Translations under genes and position numbers: made by a program
The notes under the pieces: model-generated
What the model saw: the letters and a program-made list of their open reading frames with translations, nothing else
What the model was told of the DNA's origin: nothing
Databases searched by the model: none
Source of the DNA: Pseudomonadota bacterium
GTDB lineage: Bacteria > Pseudomonadota > Alphaproteobacteria > Acetobacterales > Acetobacteraceae
DNA length: 12,643 nucleotides
Direction of reading: 5' to 3'
NCBI GenBank assembly: GCA_021780935.1
Contig: JAJXXT010000034.1
Coordinates: 1 to 12,643 of the forward strand
Shown here: in pieces, positions 5,316 to 12,402 of the stretch
How the letters are laid out: each line of letters begins with the position of its first letter
How positions within the stretch are numbered: position 1 is the first letter of the stretch

Positions 5316-7137
5316 TCATGCCCGGTCCGAGACCCCTGCCCCGCCGACCATCCTCGCCGACGGGCCGGTCCTGGTGTTCGGCGGCTGCTACAGCAATCTC
5401 CAGGCGACCGAGGCGCTTCTGGCCGAAGCGCGGCGGCTCCGGATTCCGCCCGAACGCATGATCTGCACCGGCGACGTCGTCGCCTACGGCGCCGACCCGC
5501 GCGCGACGGTGGCGCTGATCCGCGCCGCCGGCCTCGCCACCGTGATGGGCAATTGCGAGGAGTCCCTGGCGCAGGAGGCCGGCGATTGCGGCTGCGGCTT
5601 CGCCCCTGGCACCGCCTGCGAGCGCCTCTCCGCCGCCTGGTTCACCTATACGTCGCAAGAGATCGATGCGGACGACCGCCGCTGGATGGCGACGCTGCCG
5701 CGGCGCATCGATCTCGTACTGGCCGGGCACCGCTTCGCCGTGGTCCATGGTGCGCCGAGCCTGATCAACCGCTTCGTCTTCGCCTCCATGCCGGACGCCG
5801 CGCTGGCCGCCGAGCTGGCGCTGGCCGGGGCGGATGGCGTGATCGGCGGGCATTGCGGCCTCCCCTTCACCCGCCGGGTCGGGGCGCGCCTGTGGCACAA
5901 TTCCGGGGCGATCGGCCTGCCCGCCAATGATGGCACGCCCCGCGTCTGGTTCAGCCTGCTGACGCCGCGCGGCGCGGACATCGAGATCCGCCACTGCCCG
6001 CTCGACTACGATCACCGTGCCGCCGCCGCGGCGATGCGCTCGGCCGGGCTGCCGCCGGACTACACGGCGACCATGGAGAGTGGCATCTGGCCGAGCTTCG
6101 ACGTGCTGCCCGCCGAGGAACAGGCCAGCACCGGGCGAGCGCTCGCCGCCGCGGCCGAACTCTGGAGCCGGGACGCACCCGCCTTACCCACGCCGAGGCG
6201 GGCGCGCTTCGCGAGTCCTACCACGACCGCGCCGGGCGAGCCGCACGCGCGGGTCGGGCTGGAAGGGCTGAGCACGCTCTGGTTCAACACCGGCACCCTC
6301 TGCAACATCGCCTGCACCGGCTGCTACATCGAAAGCACGCCGCGCAACGACCGGCTGGTCTATCTCGCGCGCGCGGATTTCGACCGCTTCCTGCAGGAAG
6401 CCGCCCACGCGCATCCCGAGCTCCGCGAGATCGGCTTCACCGGCGGCGAGCCGTTCATGAACGCGGCGGTGCCGGGCATGATCGCGGCGGCGCTGGAGCA
6501 CGGCTATCACGCCCTGGTGCTGACCAACGCGCTGCGCCCGATGCAGCGCCACCGCGCCGCGCTGGCGCGGCTGCACGCAGCCCATCCCGGCCGGCTCGCG
6601 CTGCGGGTCTCGCTCGATCACCACACGCCGGAAGCCCACGAACGGATCCGCGGGGCCGGCACCTTCGCCCCCGCGCTCGGCGGCATCGCCTGGCTCGTGG
6701 AGACCGGCATCCCCACGAGCATCGCCGCGCGCTTCGATGCGGGCGTGCCGGAAGCGGAGTTCCGCGCCGGCTTCGCCGCGCTGTTCCAGGCGCGCTCGCT
6801 CGCCATCGACGCGTGGGACCCGGCACAGCTCGTGCTGTTCCCCGAGCTCGACGACCCCTCGGACCCGCCCGAGATCAGCGAGACGAGCTGGCAGGCGCTG
6901 CACAGCCGGGGCCGCGAGGTGATGTGCGCGACCTCGCGCATGGTCGTCCACCGCAAGGGCGAGGCGGCGCCACGGGTCACCGCCTGCACGCTGCAACCCT
7001 ACGCGCCCGGCTTCGATCTCGGCGGCAGCCTGGCCGAGGCGGCGCGCCCGGTGACCATGAACCATCCCCATTGCGCCCGGTTCTGCGTCTTCGGCGCCGC
7101 GTCCTGCTCCCCGCGCCCGCCCGGGGACCGGCGTTGA
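5308..7137 (+). CDS. Fusion of a calcineurin-like metallophosphoesterase domain and a radical SAM domain
   Basis: A 609-residue, apparently cytosolic two-domain protein. Residues about 19-240 resemble the calcineurin-like phosphoesterase fold: CTGDVVAYG (D56), GNCEE (N82), VHGAPS (H147), GGHCG (H182) and LWHNSGAIG. Motif I, normally D-x-H, reads GGCYSN at 25-30, and the final GHxH reads GHCG, so one of the two metal sites has lost its ligands. Cysteines are frequent (27, 53, 83, 94, 96, 104, 183). Residues about 320-600 are a radical SAM domain: C332, C336 and C339 in CNIACTGC bind the [4Fe-4S] cluster, and FTGGEP at 377-382 contacts SAM. Late cysteines C540, C560, C589, C593 and C600 might hold a further cluster. 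The ATG at 5308 has GAGG about 9 bases upstream and overlaps the MFS stop by 8 bases; the stop overlaps the thiL start. The reaction is unknown, and I cannot assign it to a characterised radical SAM enzyme. Confidence 0.88.
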   Translation: MLDHARSETPAPPTILADGPVLVFGGCYSNLQATEALLAEARRLRIPPERMICTGDVVAYGADPRATVALIRAAGLATVMGNCEESLAQEAGDCGCGFAPGTACERLSAAWFTYTSQEIDADDRRWMATLPRRIDLVLAGHRFAVVHGAPSLINRFVFASMPDAALAAELALAGADGVIGGHCGLPFTRRVGARLWHNSGAIGLPANDGTPRVWFSLLTPRGADIEIRHCPLDYDHRAAAAAMRSAGLPPDYTATMESGIWPSFDVLPAEEQASTGRALAAAAELWSRDAPALPTPRRARFASPTTTAPGEPHARVGLEGLSTLWFNTGTLCNIACTGCYIESTPRNDRLVYLARADFDRFLQEAAHAHPELREIGFTGGEPFMNAAVPGMIAAALEHGYHALVLTNALRPMQRHRAALARLHAAHPGRLALRVSLDHHTPEAHERIRGAGTFAPALGGIAWLVETGIPTSIAARFDAGVPEAEFRAGFAALFQARSLAIDAWDPAQLVLFPELDDPSDPPEISETSWQALHSRGREVMCATSRMVVHRKGEAAPRVTACTLQPYAPGFDLGGSLAEAARPVTMNHPHCARFCVFGAASCSPRPPGDRR

Positions 7138-8096
7138 GCGAACTCCCGGGCGAGTTTGCGCTGATCGCGCGGCATTTCCGCCCGCTCGCCGCCCCCGAGG
7201 CGCTCGGTCTCGGCGACGACGCCGCCTTTCTCACCCCGCCGCCGGGGCGCGAGCTCGTGCTGTCCGCGGATGCCATGGTCGAAGGCGTCCATTTCCTTCC
7301 CGCCGACCCGCCGGAGCTGGTCGCGCGCAAGCTGCTGCGGGTCAACCTCTCGGACCTCGCCGCCAAGGGCGCCGCGCCGCTCGGCTATCTGCTGACGCTG
7401 GCCGCGCCGCGCGCCACGCCGGATGCCTGGTTCGCCGCCTTCGCCGCCGGGCTCGCGGCGGACCAGGCGCGCTACGGGATCGGCCTCTTCGGCGGCGACA
7501 CCACCTCGACACCGGGGCCGGTCACGCTCTCGCTGACCATTCTCGGCACCGTCGCCTCGGGCAAAGCGGTGCACCGGACCGGCGCGCGGGCCGGATACGG
7601 GATCTGGGTCAGCGGCACGATCGGGGATGCCGCGCTCGGGCTGGCGGCGCTGCAGGGCCGGCTGGCGGACCCGACCGGGGCGCTCGCCGCGCGCTATCAT
7701 CTGCCGGAGCCGCGGCTCGGGCTGGTGCGAGCCGACCTCGTCGCCGCCTGTCTCGACGTCTCCGACGGGCTGGTGCAGGATCTCGGTCATCTCTGCCGCG
7801 CCGGCGGGGTGAACAACGGCGGGGTCGGCGCCGAGATCGAGGCGGCGCTGGTGCCGCGCTCGGCGGCGGCACGGGCAGCCGGGCCGGCCTGGCTCGCCAC
7901 CTGCCTGACGGGAGGGGATGATTACGAAGTGCTGATGGCCGTGCCACCTGAACACGAACCGGCTTTCGCCGGTCTTTCCACGACCGTGCCGCGGACGCGC
8001 ATCGGCCGCTTCGTGCCCGGCGCCGCCGCGGTGCGCGTGCGCGACGAAGCCGGCGGGGTGATGATGCTCGACCACGGCGGCTGGAGCCATTTCTGA
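7134..8096 (+). CDS. thiL: Thiamine-monophosphate kinase ThiL
   Basis: A 320-residue cytosolic enzyme that phosphorylates thiamine monophosphate with ATP to thiamine diphosphate, the last step of the pathway. ThiL landmarks are all present: GEFALIARHF at 6-15, GDDAAFL at 27-33, SADAMVEGVHF at 44-54 with D46, NLSDLAAKGA from 71 with D74, FGGDTTSTPG with D122, DVSDGL with D208 and D211, and GGDDYEVL at 260-267. These aspartates bind Mg-ATP. The usual DT in DTxVEGVHF is DA here. I place the start at the TTG at 7134, which gives the family's usual N-terminus, overlaps the previous stop as TTGA, and has GGGGA about seven bases upstream; no ATG is suitably placed. In alphaproteobacteria thiL often follows nusB; here it sits inside a radical SAM/transporter operon. 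Confidence 0.95.
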   Translation: MSELPGEFALIARHFRPLAAPEALGLGDDAAFLTPPPGRELVLSADAMVEGVHFLPADPPELVARKLLRVNLSDLAAKGAAPLGYLLTLAAPRATPDAWFAAFAAGLAADQARYGIGLFGGDTTSTPGPVTLSLTILGTVASGKAVHRTGARAGYGIWVSGTIGDAALGLAALQGRLADPTGALAARYHLPEPRLGLVRADLVAACLDVSDGLVQDLGHLCRAGGVNNGGVGAEIEAALVPRSAAARAAGPAWLATCLTGGDDYEVLMAVPPEHEPAFAGLSTTVPRTRIGRFVPGAAAVRVRDEAGGVMMLDHGGWSHF

Positions 8097-8113
8097 TGAT
8101 GATGCGGGTCTGA
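8096..8113 (+). CDS. Possible 5-codon coupling ORF between thiL and the second MFS gene
   Basis: ATGATGATGCGGGTCTGA encodes MMMRV. Its ATG overlaps the thiL stop (TGATG), and its own stop overlaps the MFS start in the same way (TGATG). GGAG at 8083-8086 lies 9 bases before this ATG, whereas the MFS gene itself has no good ribosome binding site. Ribosomes could re-initiate in two steps. It may equally be chance, as ATG-TGA repeats arise easily here. Confidence 0.25.
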   Translation: MMMRV

Positions 8114-9285
8114 TGACGCTTGCGGTCTGGCTGCTGTTCTTCTGTCAGGCGCTGACCAACCTCGCCGTCATCGGCCAGGCGGCGATGAGCGCGTTGATCG
8201 GCTACAGCCTCGCCCCTGACAAGGCGCTCGCCACGGTGCCGTACGCGGTGCAGATGGCGGCGATGATGTCGGCCTCGATCCCGGCCGGCGCGGTGTTCAC
8301 GCGGCTCGGGCGCCGACCGGGGTTCCTGCTCGGGGCGGGCTCGGCGCTGACCGCCAGCCTGGTATTCGCCGTCGCCGTCTGGCGCGCCGATTTCATCCTC
8401 TACTGCGTGGGCTCGGTGCCGGCGGGACTGGCCTTCGGCATCGCCCAGCACTACCGCTTCGCCGCCGCCGAGGTGGCCGCGCCGGCGGCGCGGCCGCGCG
8501 CCATCGCGCTGGTGATGGCCGGCGGCATCCTCGCGGCCATCATCGGCCCGGAACTGGTCAAGGACACCAAGGCCCTGGCCCCGCCGCTGCTGTTCCTCGG
8601 CACCTATCTCGTGCTGGCGATCCCGCCGCTGGTGACGATGCTGCTGCTGAGCCTGGCCCGCCTGCCGCCGCCGCCGCCGCGCCCCGCGGCGCCGACGCCG
8701 CTCGCGGTGATCATCGCGCGGCCGGACTTCCTCGTCGCCGTCATTGCCGGACTCGTCGCCTACGGCTCGATGAACCTCATCATGACCTCGACGCCGCTGC
8801 AGATGATGGCGTGCGGTTTCGGCATCAACGACGCCGTGAACGTGATCCGCTGGCACTCGATCGCGATGTATGCGCCCGGCTTCATCACCGGCCCGCTCAT
8901 CGCCCGCCATGGCCCGCGCCCGGTGGTGACGGCGGGCGGAGTGCTGATCCTGCTCTGCGCGGCGACCGCGTGGGCGGGGAACGGCTACGATGTGTTCGTG
9001 GTCGAGCTGGTGCTGCTCGGGATCGGCTGGAACTTCATGTTCGTCGGCGCCACCGCCCTGCTCTCCCTCGCGCACGCGCCGGAGGAGCGGGTCCGCGCGC
9101 AGGCGGCGAACGATTTTCTCGTCTTCGGTACCGTCACCTGTACCGCCCTGCTCTCGGGCGTGCTGCACCGCTACGCCGGCTGGCTGGCGCTGAACGCCGG
9201 GGTCATGCCCGGCGTCGCCGTGGCGCTGGCGCTGGTGGCCTGGCAGCGGGCCCGCAGCCGCGCGACGCGGCTGGCCTTCGAGTAG
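8113..9285 (+). CDS. MFS transporter
   Basis: A 390-residue, strongly hydrophobic protein with about 12 predicted membrane segments and a proline-rich central loop (LPPPPPRPAAPTP, roughly residues 186-198). The TM2-TM3 loop has FTRLGRRPG, a shortened motif A. The second half holds a stretch reading MNLIMTSTPLQMMACGF and then WHSIAMYAPGF, which I associate with a group of proteobacterial major facilitator permeases of unassigned substrate. It differs from the first MFS gene of this operon and lacks the sugar-porter PESPRWL motif. Start at ATG 8113, overlapping a possible 5-codon ORF stop and only 16 bases after the thiL stop, so it is very probably the fourth gene of the operon. Import or export of a metabolite linked to the radical SAM protein or thiamine pathway is an inference only. 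Confidence 0.88.
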   Translation: MTLAVWLLFFCQALTNLAVIGQAAMSALIGYSLAPDKALATVPYAVQMAAMMSASIPAGAVFTRLGRRPGFLLGAGSALTASLVFAVAVWRADFILYCVGSVPAGLAFGIAQHYRFAAAEVAAPAARPRAIALVMAGGILAAIIGPELVKDTKALAPPLLFLGTYLVLAIPPLVTMLLLSLARLPPPPPRPAAPTPLAVIIARPDFLVAVIAGLVAYGSMNLIMTSTPLQMMACGFGINDAVNVIRWHSIAMYAPGFITGPLIARHGPRPVVTAGGVLILLCAATAWAGNGYDVFVVELVLLGIGWNFMFVGATALLSLAHAPEERVRAQAANDFLVFGTVTCTALLSGVLHRYAGWLALNAGVMPGVAVALALVAWQRARSRATRLAFE

Positions 9286-9297
9286 AGCTGGCCTTCG
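9270..9297 (+). repeat. 11-bp direct repeat across the MFS stop codon
   Basis: GCTGGCCTTCG occurs at 9270-9280 and again at 9287-9297 (period 17), with the stop codon TAG (9283-9285) between the copies. The second copy also forms part of the stem-loop described at 9283-9339. It probably reflects a small local duplication. Confidence 0.5.
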
Positions 9298-9339
9298 GGT
9301 CGGCGCCCGAGCGATTCCCATCCCGGCCAGAATGCTCTA
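9283..9339 (+). terminator. Branched stem-loop after the second MFS gene, candidate attenuator or terminator
   Basis: TAGAGC (9283-9288) pairs with GCTCTA (9334-9339). TGGCC (9289-9293) pairs with GGCCA (9325-9329) after a four-base bulge. Inside, TCGGG (9295-9299) pairs with CCCGA (9306-9310). The stem begins with the MFS stop codon. No T tract follows; instead AGGAGG comes immediately. The fold could end the operon partially before the aminotransferase gene. Confidence 0.3.
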
Positions 9340-9344
9340 GGAGG

Positions 9345-9398
9345 ATGCCGCGGGCACCGGCGCGCCGCCCCCACCATGCGCTGGCGCAACTGTCCTGA
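9345..9398 (+). CDS. Possible 17-codon leader ORF before the aminotransferase gene
   Basis: An ATG at 9345 directly abuts a perfect AGGAGG (9339-9344) and opens a 17-residue frame (MPRAPARRPHHALAQLS) ending 17 bases before the aminotransferase start. The zero spacing between AGGAGG and ATG is poor for initiation. The peptide shows no run of a regulatory amino acid. Recorded only because an unused perfect Shine-Dalgarno sequence is unexpected here. Confidence 0.12.
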   Translation: MPRAPARRPHHALAQLS

Positions 9399-9415
9399 AG
9401 GGAAGGAAAACGCCC

Positions 9416-10594
9416 ATGCCGATCCTCGCCGCACGCATGAGCCAGCTCGGCACCGAGTCCGCGTTCGAGGTCCTCGCGCGGGCGCAGGCGCTGCAGCGGG
9501 AGGGGAAGAGCATCATCAATCTCGGCATCGGCCAGCCGGACTTTTCCACGCCGGCGCACATCGTCGAGGCGGGCCGGAAGGCGCTGGCCGACGGCCATCA
9601 CGGCTACACGCCGGCGAACGGAATCCTACCGCTGCGCGAGGCGGTGGTCTCCGACCTGCACCGCCGCCATGGCGTGACGATCTCGCCCGACCGCGTGCTC
9701 ATCGTGCCCGGCGGGAAGGTGACGATGTTCTTCGCCATCTCGATGTTCGGCGAGCCCGGCACGGAGATTCTCTATCCCAACCCCGGCTTCCCGATCTACG
9801 AAAGCGTGATCCGCTATTCCGGCGCCACGCCGGTGCCGATCCGGCTGCACGAAAGCAGGGGGTTCTCCTTCGACGCCGATGAGGTGCTGGCGCTGATCAC
9901 ACCGCGCACCCGGCTCATCATTCTCAACAGCCCGGCCAACCCGACCGGCGGCGTGGTGCCGAAGCGGGAGCTGGACCGGCTGGTCGCCGGCCTCGCGCGC
10001 CATCCGGACGTGGCGATCCTGTCCGACGAGATCTACGGCGAGATGGTCTACGAGGGCACCCATGTCAGCCTGACGACCTATCCCGAGCTCGAGGACCGGC
10101 TGATCCTGCTCGATGGCTGGAGCAAGACCTACGCGATGACCGGCTGGCGGCTGGGCTTCGGCGTCTGGCCGGCGGCGCTGTTTCCCTACGCCGAGCGGCT
10201 GGCGATCAACTCGCATTCCTGCGTCAACGCCGCGGCGCAGTTTGCCGGCATCGCGGCGATGACCGGGCCGCGCGCGCCGGCCGAGCAGATGATGGCCGCC
10301 TTCGCCGAGCGCCGGGCCTATATCGTGCCGGCGCTGAACGCCCTGCCCGGGTTCCGCTGCGCCACGCCGGGTGGGGCGTTCTATGCCTTCCCCAACATCA
10401 CCGGCACCGGCTTCGATTCGCGGACCCTGCAGACGCGGCTGCTGAACGAGGCCGGCGTCGCCACCGTCTCCGGCACCAGCTTCGGCGCCTTCGGCGATGG
10501 GCATCTGCGGATTTCCTACGCTGCGAGCCTGGAAGCGCTGCGCGAGGCGACGGGACGGATCAGCTTGTGGCTGGAGCGCGAGCGCACGGGCTGA
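9416..10594 (+). CDS. Class I/II pyridoxal-phosphate aminotransferase (aspartate/aromatic type)
   Basis: A 392-residue cytosolic PLP enzyme of fold type I, at the usual length for the family. Seen in order: NLGIGQPDFSTP near the N-terminus, GYTPANGILPLREAV, YPNPGFPIYES, NSPANPTGG (the N that contacts the PLP ring region), SDEIYGEMVY (D and Y contacting the pyridine N and phenol oxygen), and DGWSKTYAMTGWRLGF with K237 as the Schiff-base lysine. R365 in HLRISYA is the expected substrate carboxylate ligand. These point to the aspartate aminotransferase-like subgroup that accepts aspartate, aromatic or other amino acids; the exact substrate is not readable. The ATG at 9416 is preceded by GGGAAGGA at a normal distance. 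It follows the second MFS gene by 130 bases that hold a stem-loop, so it may have its own promoter or be a read-through gene of the operon. Confidence 0.93.
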   Translation: MPILAARMSQLGTESAFEVLARAQALQREGKSIINLGIGQPDFSTPAHIVEAGRKALADGHHGYTPANGILPLREAVVSDLHRRHGVTISPDRVLIVPGGKVTMFFAISMFGEPGTEILYPNPGFPIYESVIRYSGATPVPIRLHESRGFSFDADEVLALITPRTRLIILNSPANPTGGVVPKRELDRLVAGLARHPDVAILSDEIYGEMVYEGTHVSLTTYPELEDRLILLDGWSKTYAMTGWRLGFGVWPAALFPYAERLAINSHSCVNAAAQFAGIAAMTGPRAPAEQMMAAFAERRAYIVPALNALPGFRCATPGGAFYAFPNITGTGFDSRTLQTRLLNEAGVATVSGTSFGAFGDGHLRISYAASLEALREATGRISLWLERERTG

Positions 10595-10613
10595 GCCGCG
10601 CGCTTCAGCTCAG
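10591..10613. terminator. Dyad spanning two convergent stop codons, candidate bidirectional terminator
   Basis: CTGAGC (10591-10596) and GCTCAG (10608-10613) are exact reverse complements with an 11-base loop. The left arm contains the aminotransferase stop and the loop contains the flavin monooxygenase stop (10605-10607). Only ten bases separate the two genes. There is no T tract on either strand, so termination is inferred from position and symmetry only. Confidence 0.3.
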
Positions 10614-12254
10614 GACGAACCCGGCGTAGCCCCGCGCCGCGACGCCGTTGCAGATCTCGCGGTACTGCGCCATGCCGCCGGCATACGGCATGAACACGCG
10701 CGGTTTGCCGGGGACGTTGGCGCCGAGGTACCAGGAATGGCCCGCCTGCGGCAGCAGCGTGGCGTTCGCCGCGGCGTTCACATGGTCCACCCAGCCGTCG
10801 ACCGCCTCCTTCGTCGGCTCGATGCGGCTCCGGCCGCGGGTGCGCAGATGGGCGATGCAGTCGGTGATCCAGTCCACATGCTGCTCGATCGGCACCGGCA
10901 TGTTGCACAGCACCGACGGGCTGCCCGGCCCGGTGACGGTGAACAGGTTCGGAAACCCGTTGGTCTGCAGGCCGAGGTAGCTGCGCGGCCCGGCGCTCCA
11001 ATGCTCGCGCAGGCTCACGCCGTCGCGCCCGGTGATGCCGAGGCCGAGCAGGGCGCCGGTCATGGCGTCGAAGCCGGTGGCGAAGACGATGATGTCGAGC
11101 GGATATTCCGCCTCGCGCGTGCGCACGCCGCGCGCCGTGATACGCTCGATCGGCGCGGCGCGGAGATCGACCAGGGCGACGTTCTCGCGGTTGAAGGTCT
11201 CGAAGTAGAAACTGTCGATCGGCGGACGCTTGGCGGCGAACGGGTGGTCGATGTCGGTGAGGAGCGAGGCCTTCGCCGGGTCCTTCACCACGGCGCGGAT
11301 CTTGCGGCGGATGAAGTCGGCCGCGGTGTCGTTGGCCGCCTTGTCGACCAGGAGATCGCGGAACGCGGCGCGGAATTGCAGCCCGCCCTTCTGCCAGGCC
11401 GCCTCGTAGATCGCCTCGCGCTCCGCCGGCGCGGTCGCGAGCGCCGAGCGGTCGGAGACCGGAAACGGATGACCGTTGGCGGTGCTGTGCATCAGGGCGC
11501 GGATCTCGGCGAAATGCTCGCGCACATAACGCTGGAACTCGGGCGTGAGCGGGGCGTTGCGGGCCGGGATGCTGTAATTCGCGGTGCGCTGGAACACGGT
11601 CAGATGCGCCGCGGTCTCCGCGATCACCGGCGCGGCCTGGATCCCCGTCGAGCCGGTGCCGATCAGCCCGACGCGCTGGCCGGAAAAATCGACCCAGTCC
11701 CGCGGCCAGGTGCCGGTGTGGTACCACCGCCCGGCGAAATCCTCGAGGCCCGGAATCTTCGGCACATTCGCCGAGGACAGGCAGCCGACGGCAGTGATGA
11801 GGAACTGGGCGGAGAGATGCTCGCCGCGCTCCGTCGTCACGTGCCAGCGATTGTCCGCCGCATCGTAGCGCGCGGCGACGACGCGCGTGCCGAGGCGGAT
11901 GTTGCGCCGGAGATCGAACCGGTCGGCGACGTAGTTGAGGTAGCGCAGAATCTCCGGCTGCTCCGGGTAGCGCTCCGTCCAGGTCCATTCCTGCTGCAGC
12001 GCCTCGGAAAAGGAGTAGCAGTAGGAATGGCTTTCGGAATCGCAGCGCGCACCGGGATAGCGGTTCCAGTACCAGGTGCCGCCGACGCCGTCCGCAGCCT
12101 CCAGCAACTGCACCGAGAGGCCGAGACGATCGCGCAGGCTGTACAGCTGATAGAGGCCGGAGAATCCGGCGCCGATGATCAGCGCGTCGAGGGCGCCATC
12201 CGCCTGCCCGTCCGTTGCCTGCACCGTGCCCGCATTCGGCCTCGTCTCCGCCAT
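10605..12254 (-). CDS. Baeyer-Villiger-type FAD/NADPH monooxygenase (cyclohexanone/phenylacetone monooxygenase family)
   Basis: A 549-residue cytosolic flavoprotein; class B flavin monooxygenases of this type are 500-600 residues. The N-terminal FAD fold has GAGFSG at 28-33 and acidic E52 at the end of strand 2. GTWYWNRYPGARCDSES at 59-75 is near identical to characterised Baeyer-Villiger enzymes. The fingerprint F-x-G-x-x-x-H-T-x-x-W-P is exact at 173-184 (FAGRWYHTGTWP). The NADPH fold follows with GTGSTG at 199-204. Further family stretches are KRPPIDSFYFETFNRENV, FATGFD and NGFPNLFTVTGPGSP. Such enzymes insert oxygen next to a ketone to give esters or lactones, and some oxidise sulfides; the natural substrate is unknown. 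The start at 12254 has GGAGG only two bases away and GGGAG about 10 away, so initiation may be suboptimal. The gene stands alone with a 300-base, repeat-rich upstream region. Confidence 0.95.
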   Translation of the reverse strand: MAETRPNAGTVQATDGQADGALDALIIGAGFSGLYQLYSLRDRLGLSVQLLEAADGVGGTWYWNRYPGARCDSESHSYCYSFSEALQQEWTWTERYPEQPEILRYLNYVADRFDLRRNIRLGTRVVAARYDAADNRWHVTTERGEHLSAQFLITAVGCLSSANVPKIPGLEDFAGRWYHTGTWPRDWVDFSGQRVGLIGTGSTGIQAAPVIAETAAHLTVFQRTANYSIPARNAPLTPEFQRYVREHFAEIRALMHSTANGHPFPVSDRSALATAPAEREAIYEAAWQKGGLQFRAAFRDLLVDKAANDTAADFIRRKIRAVVKDPAKASLLTDIDHPFAAKRPPIDSFYFETFNRENVALVDLRAAPIERITARGVRTREAEYPLDIIVFATGFDAMTGALLGLGITGRDGVSLREHWSAGPRSYLGLQTNGFPNLFTVTGPGSPSVLCNMPVPIEQHVDWITDCIAHLRTRGRSRIEPTKEAVDGWVDHVNAAANATLLPQAGHSWYLGANVPGKPRVFMPYAGGMAQYREICNGVAARGYAGFVLS

Positions 12255-12402
12255 TTCCTCCGAACTCCCTTCCGTGTCCCGCCGGCGCGCGGCGCTCCAG
12301 GGCGTCGCCCTCGGGCCCCACAGTGACCCAGGCGCCGGGCGCCGTCCAGATCACGGGGCGCGCGCGCCGGATGCGTGCCGCGCGCGGATCGGGAACGAAA
12401 TC

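Noticed and set aside
7609..9321. A 570-codon open frame on the minus strand opposite thiL and the second MFS gene.
   Set aside because: It covers a gene junction on the other strand, has runs of RRRR and HRR-type low complexity, and no ribosome binding site.
10497..12326. A 609-codon open frame on the plus strand opposite the monooxygenase gene.
   Set aside because: It is an antisense shadow of a gene with exact family fingerprints; the translation is biased toward A, R, G and D and has no recognisable motif.
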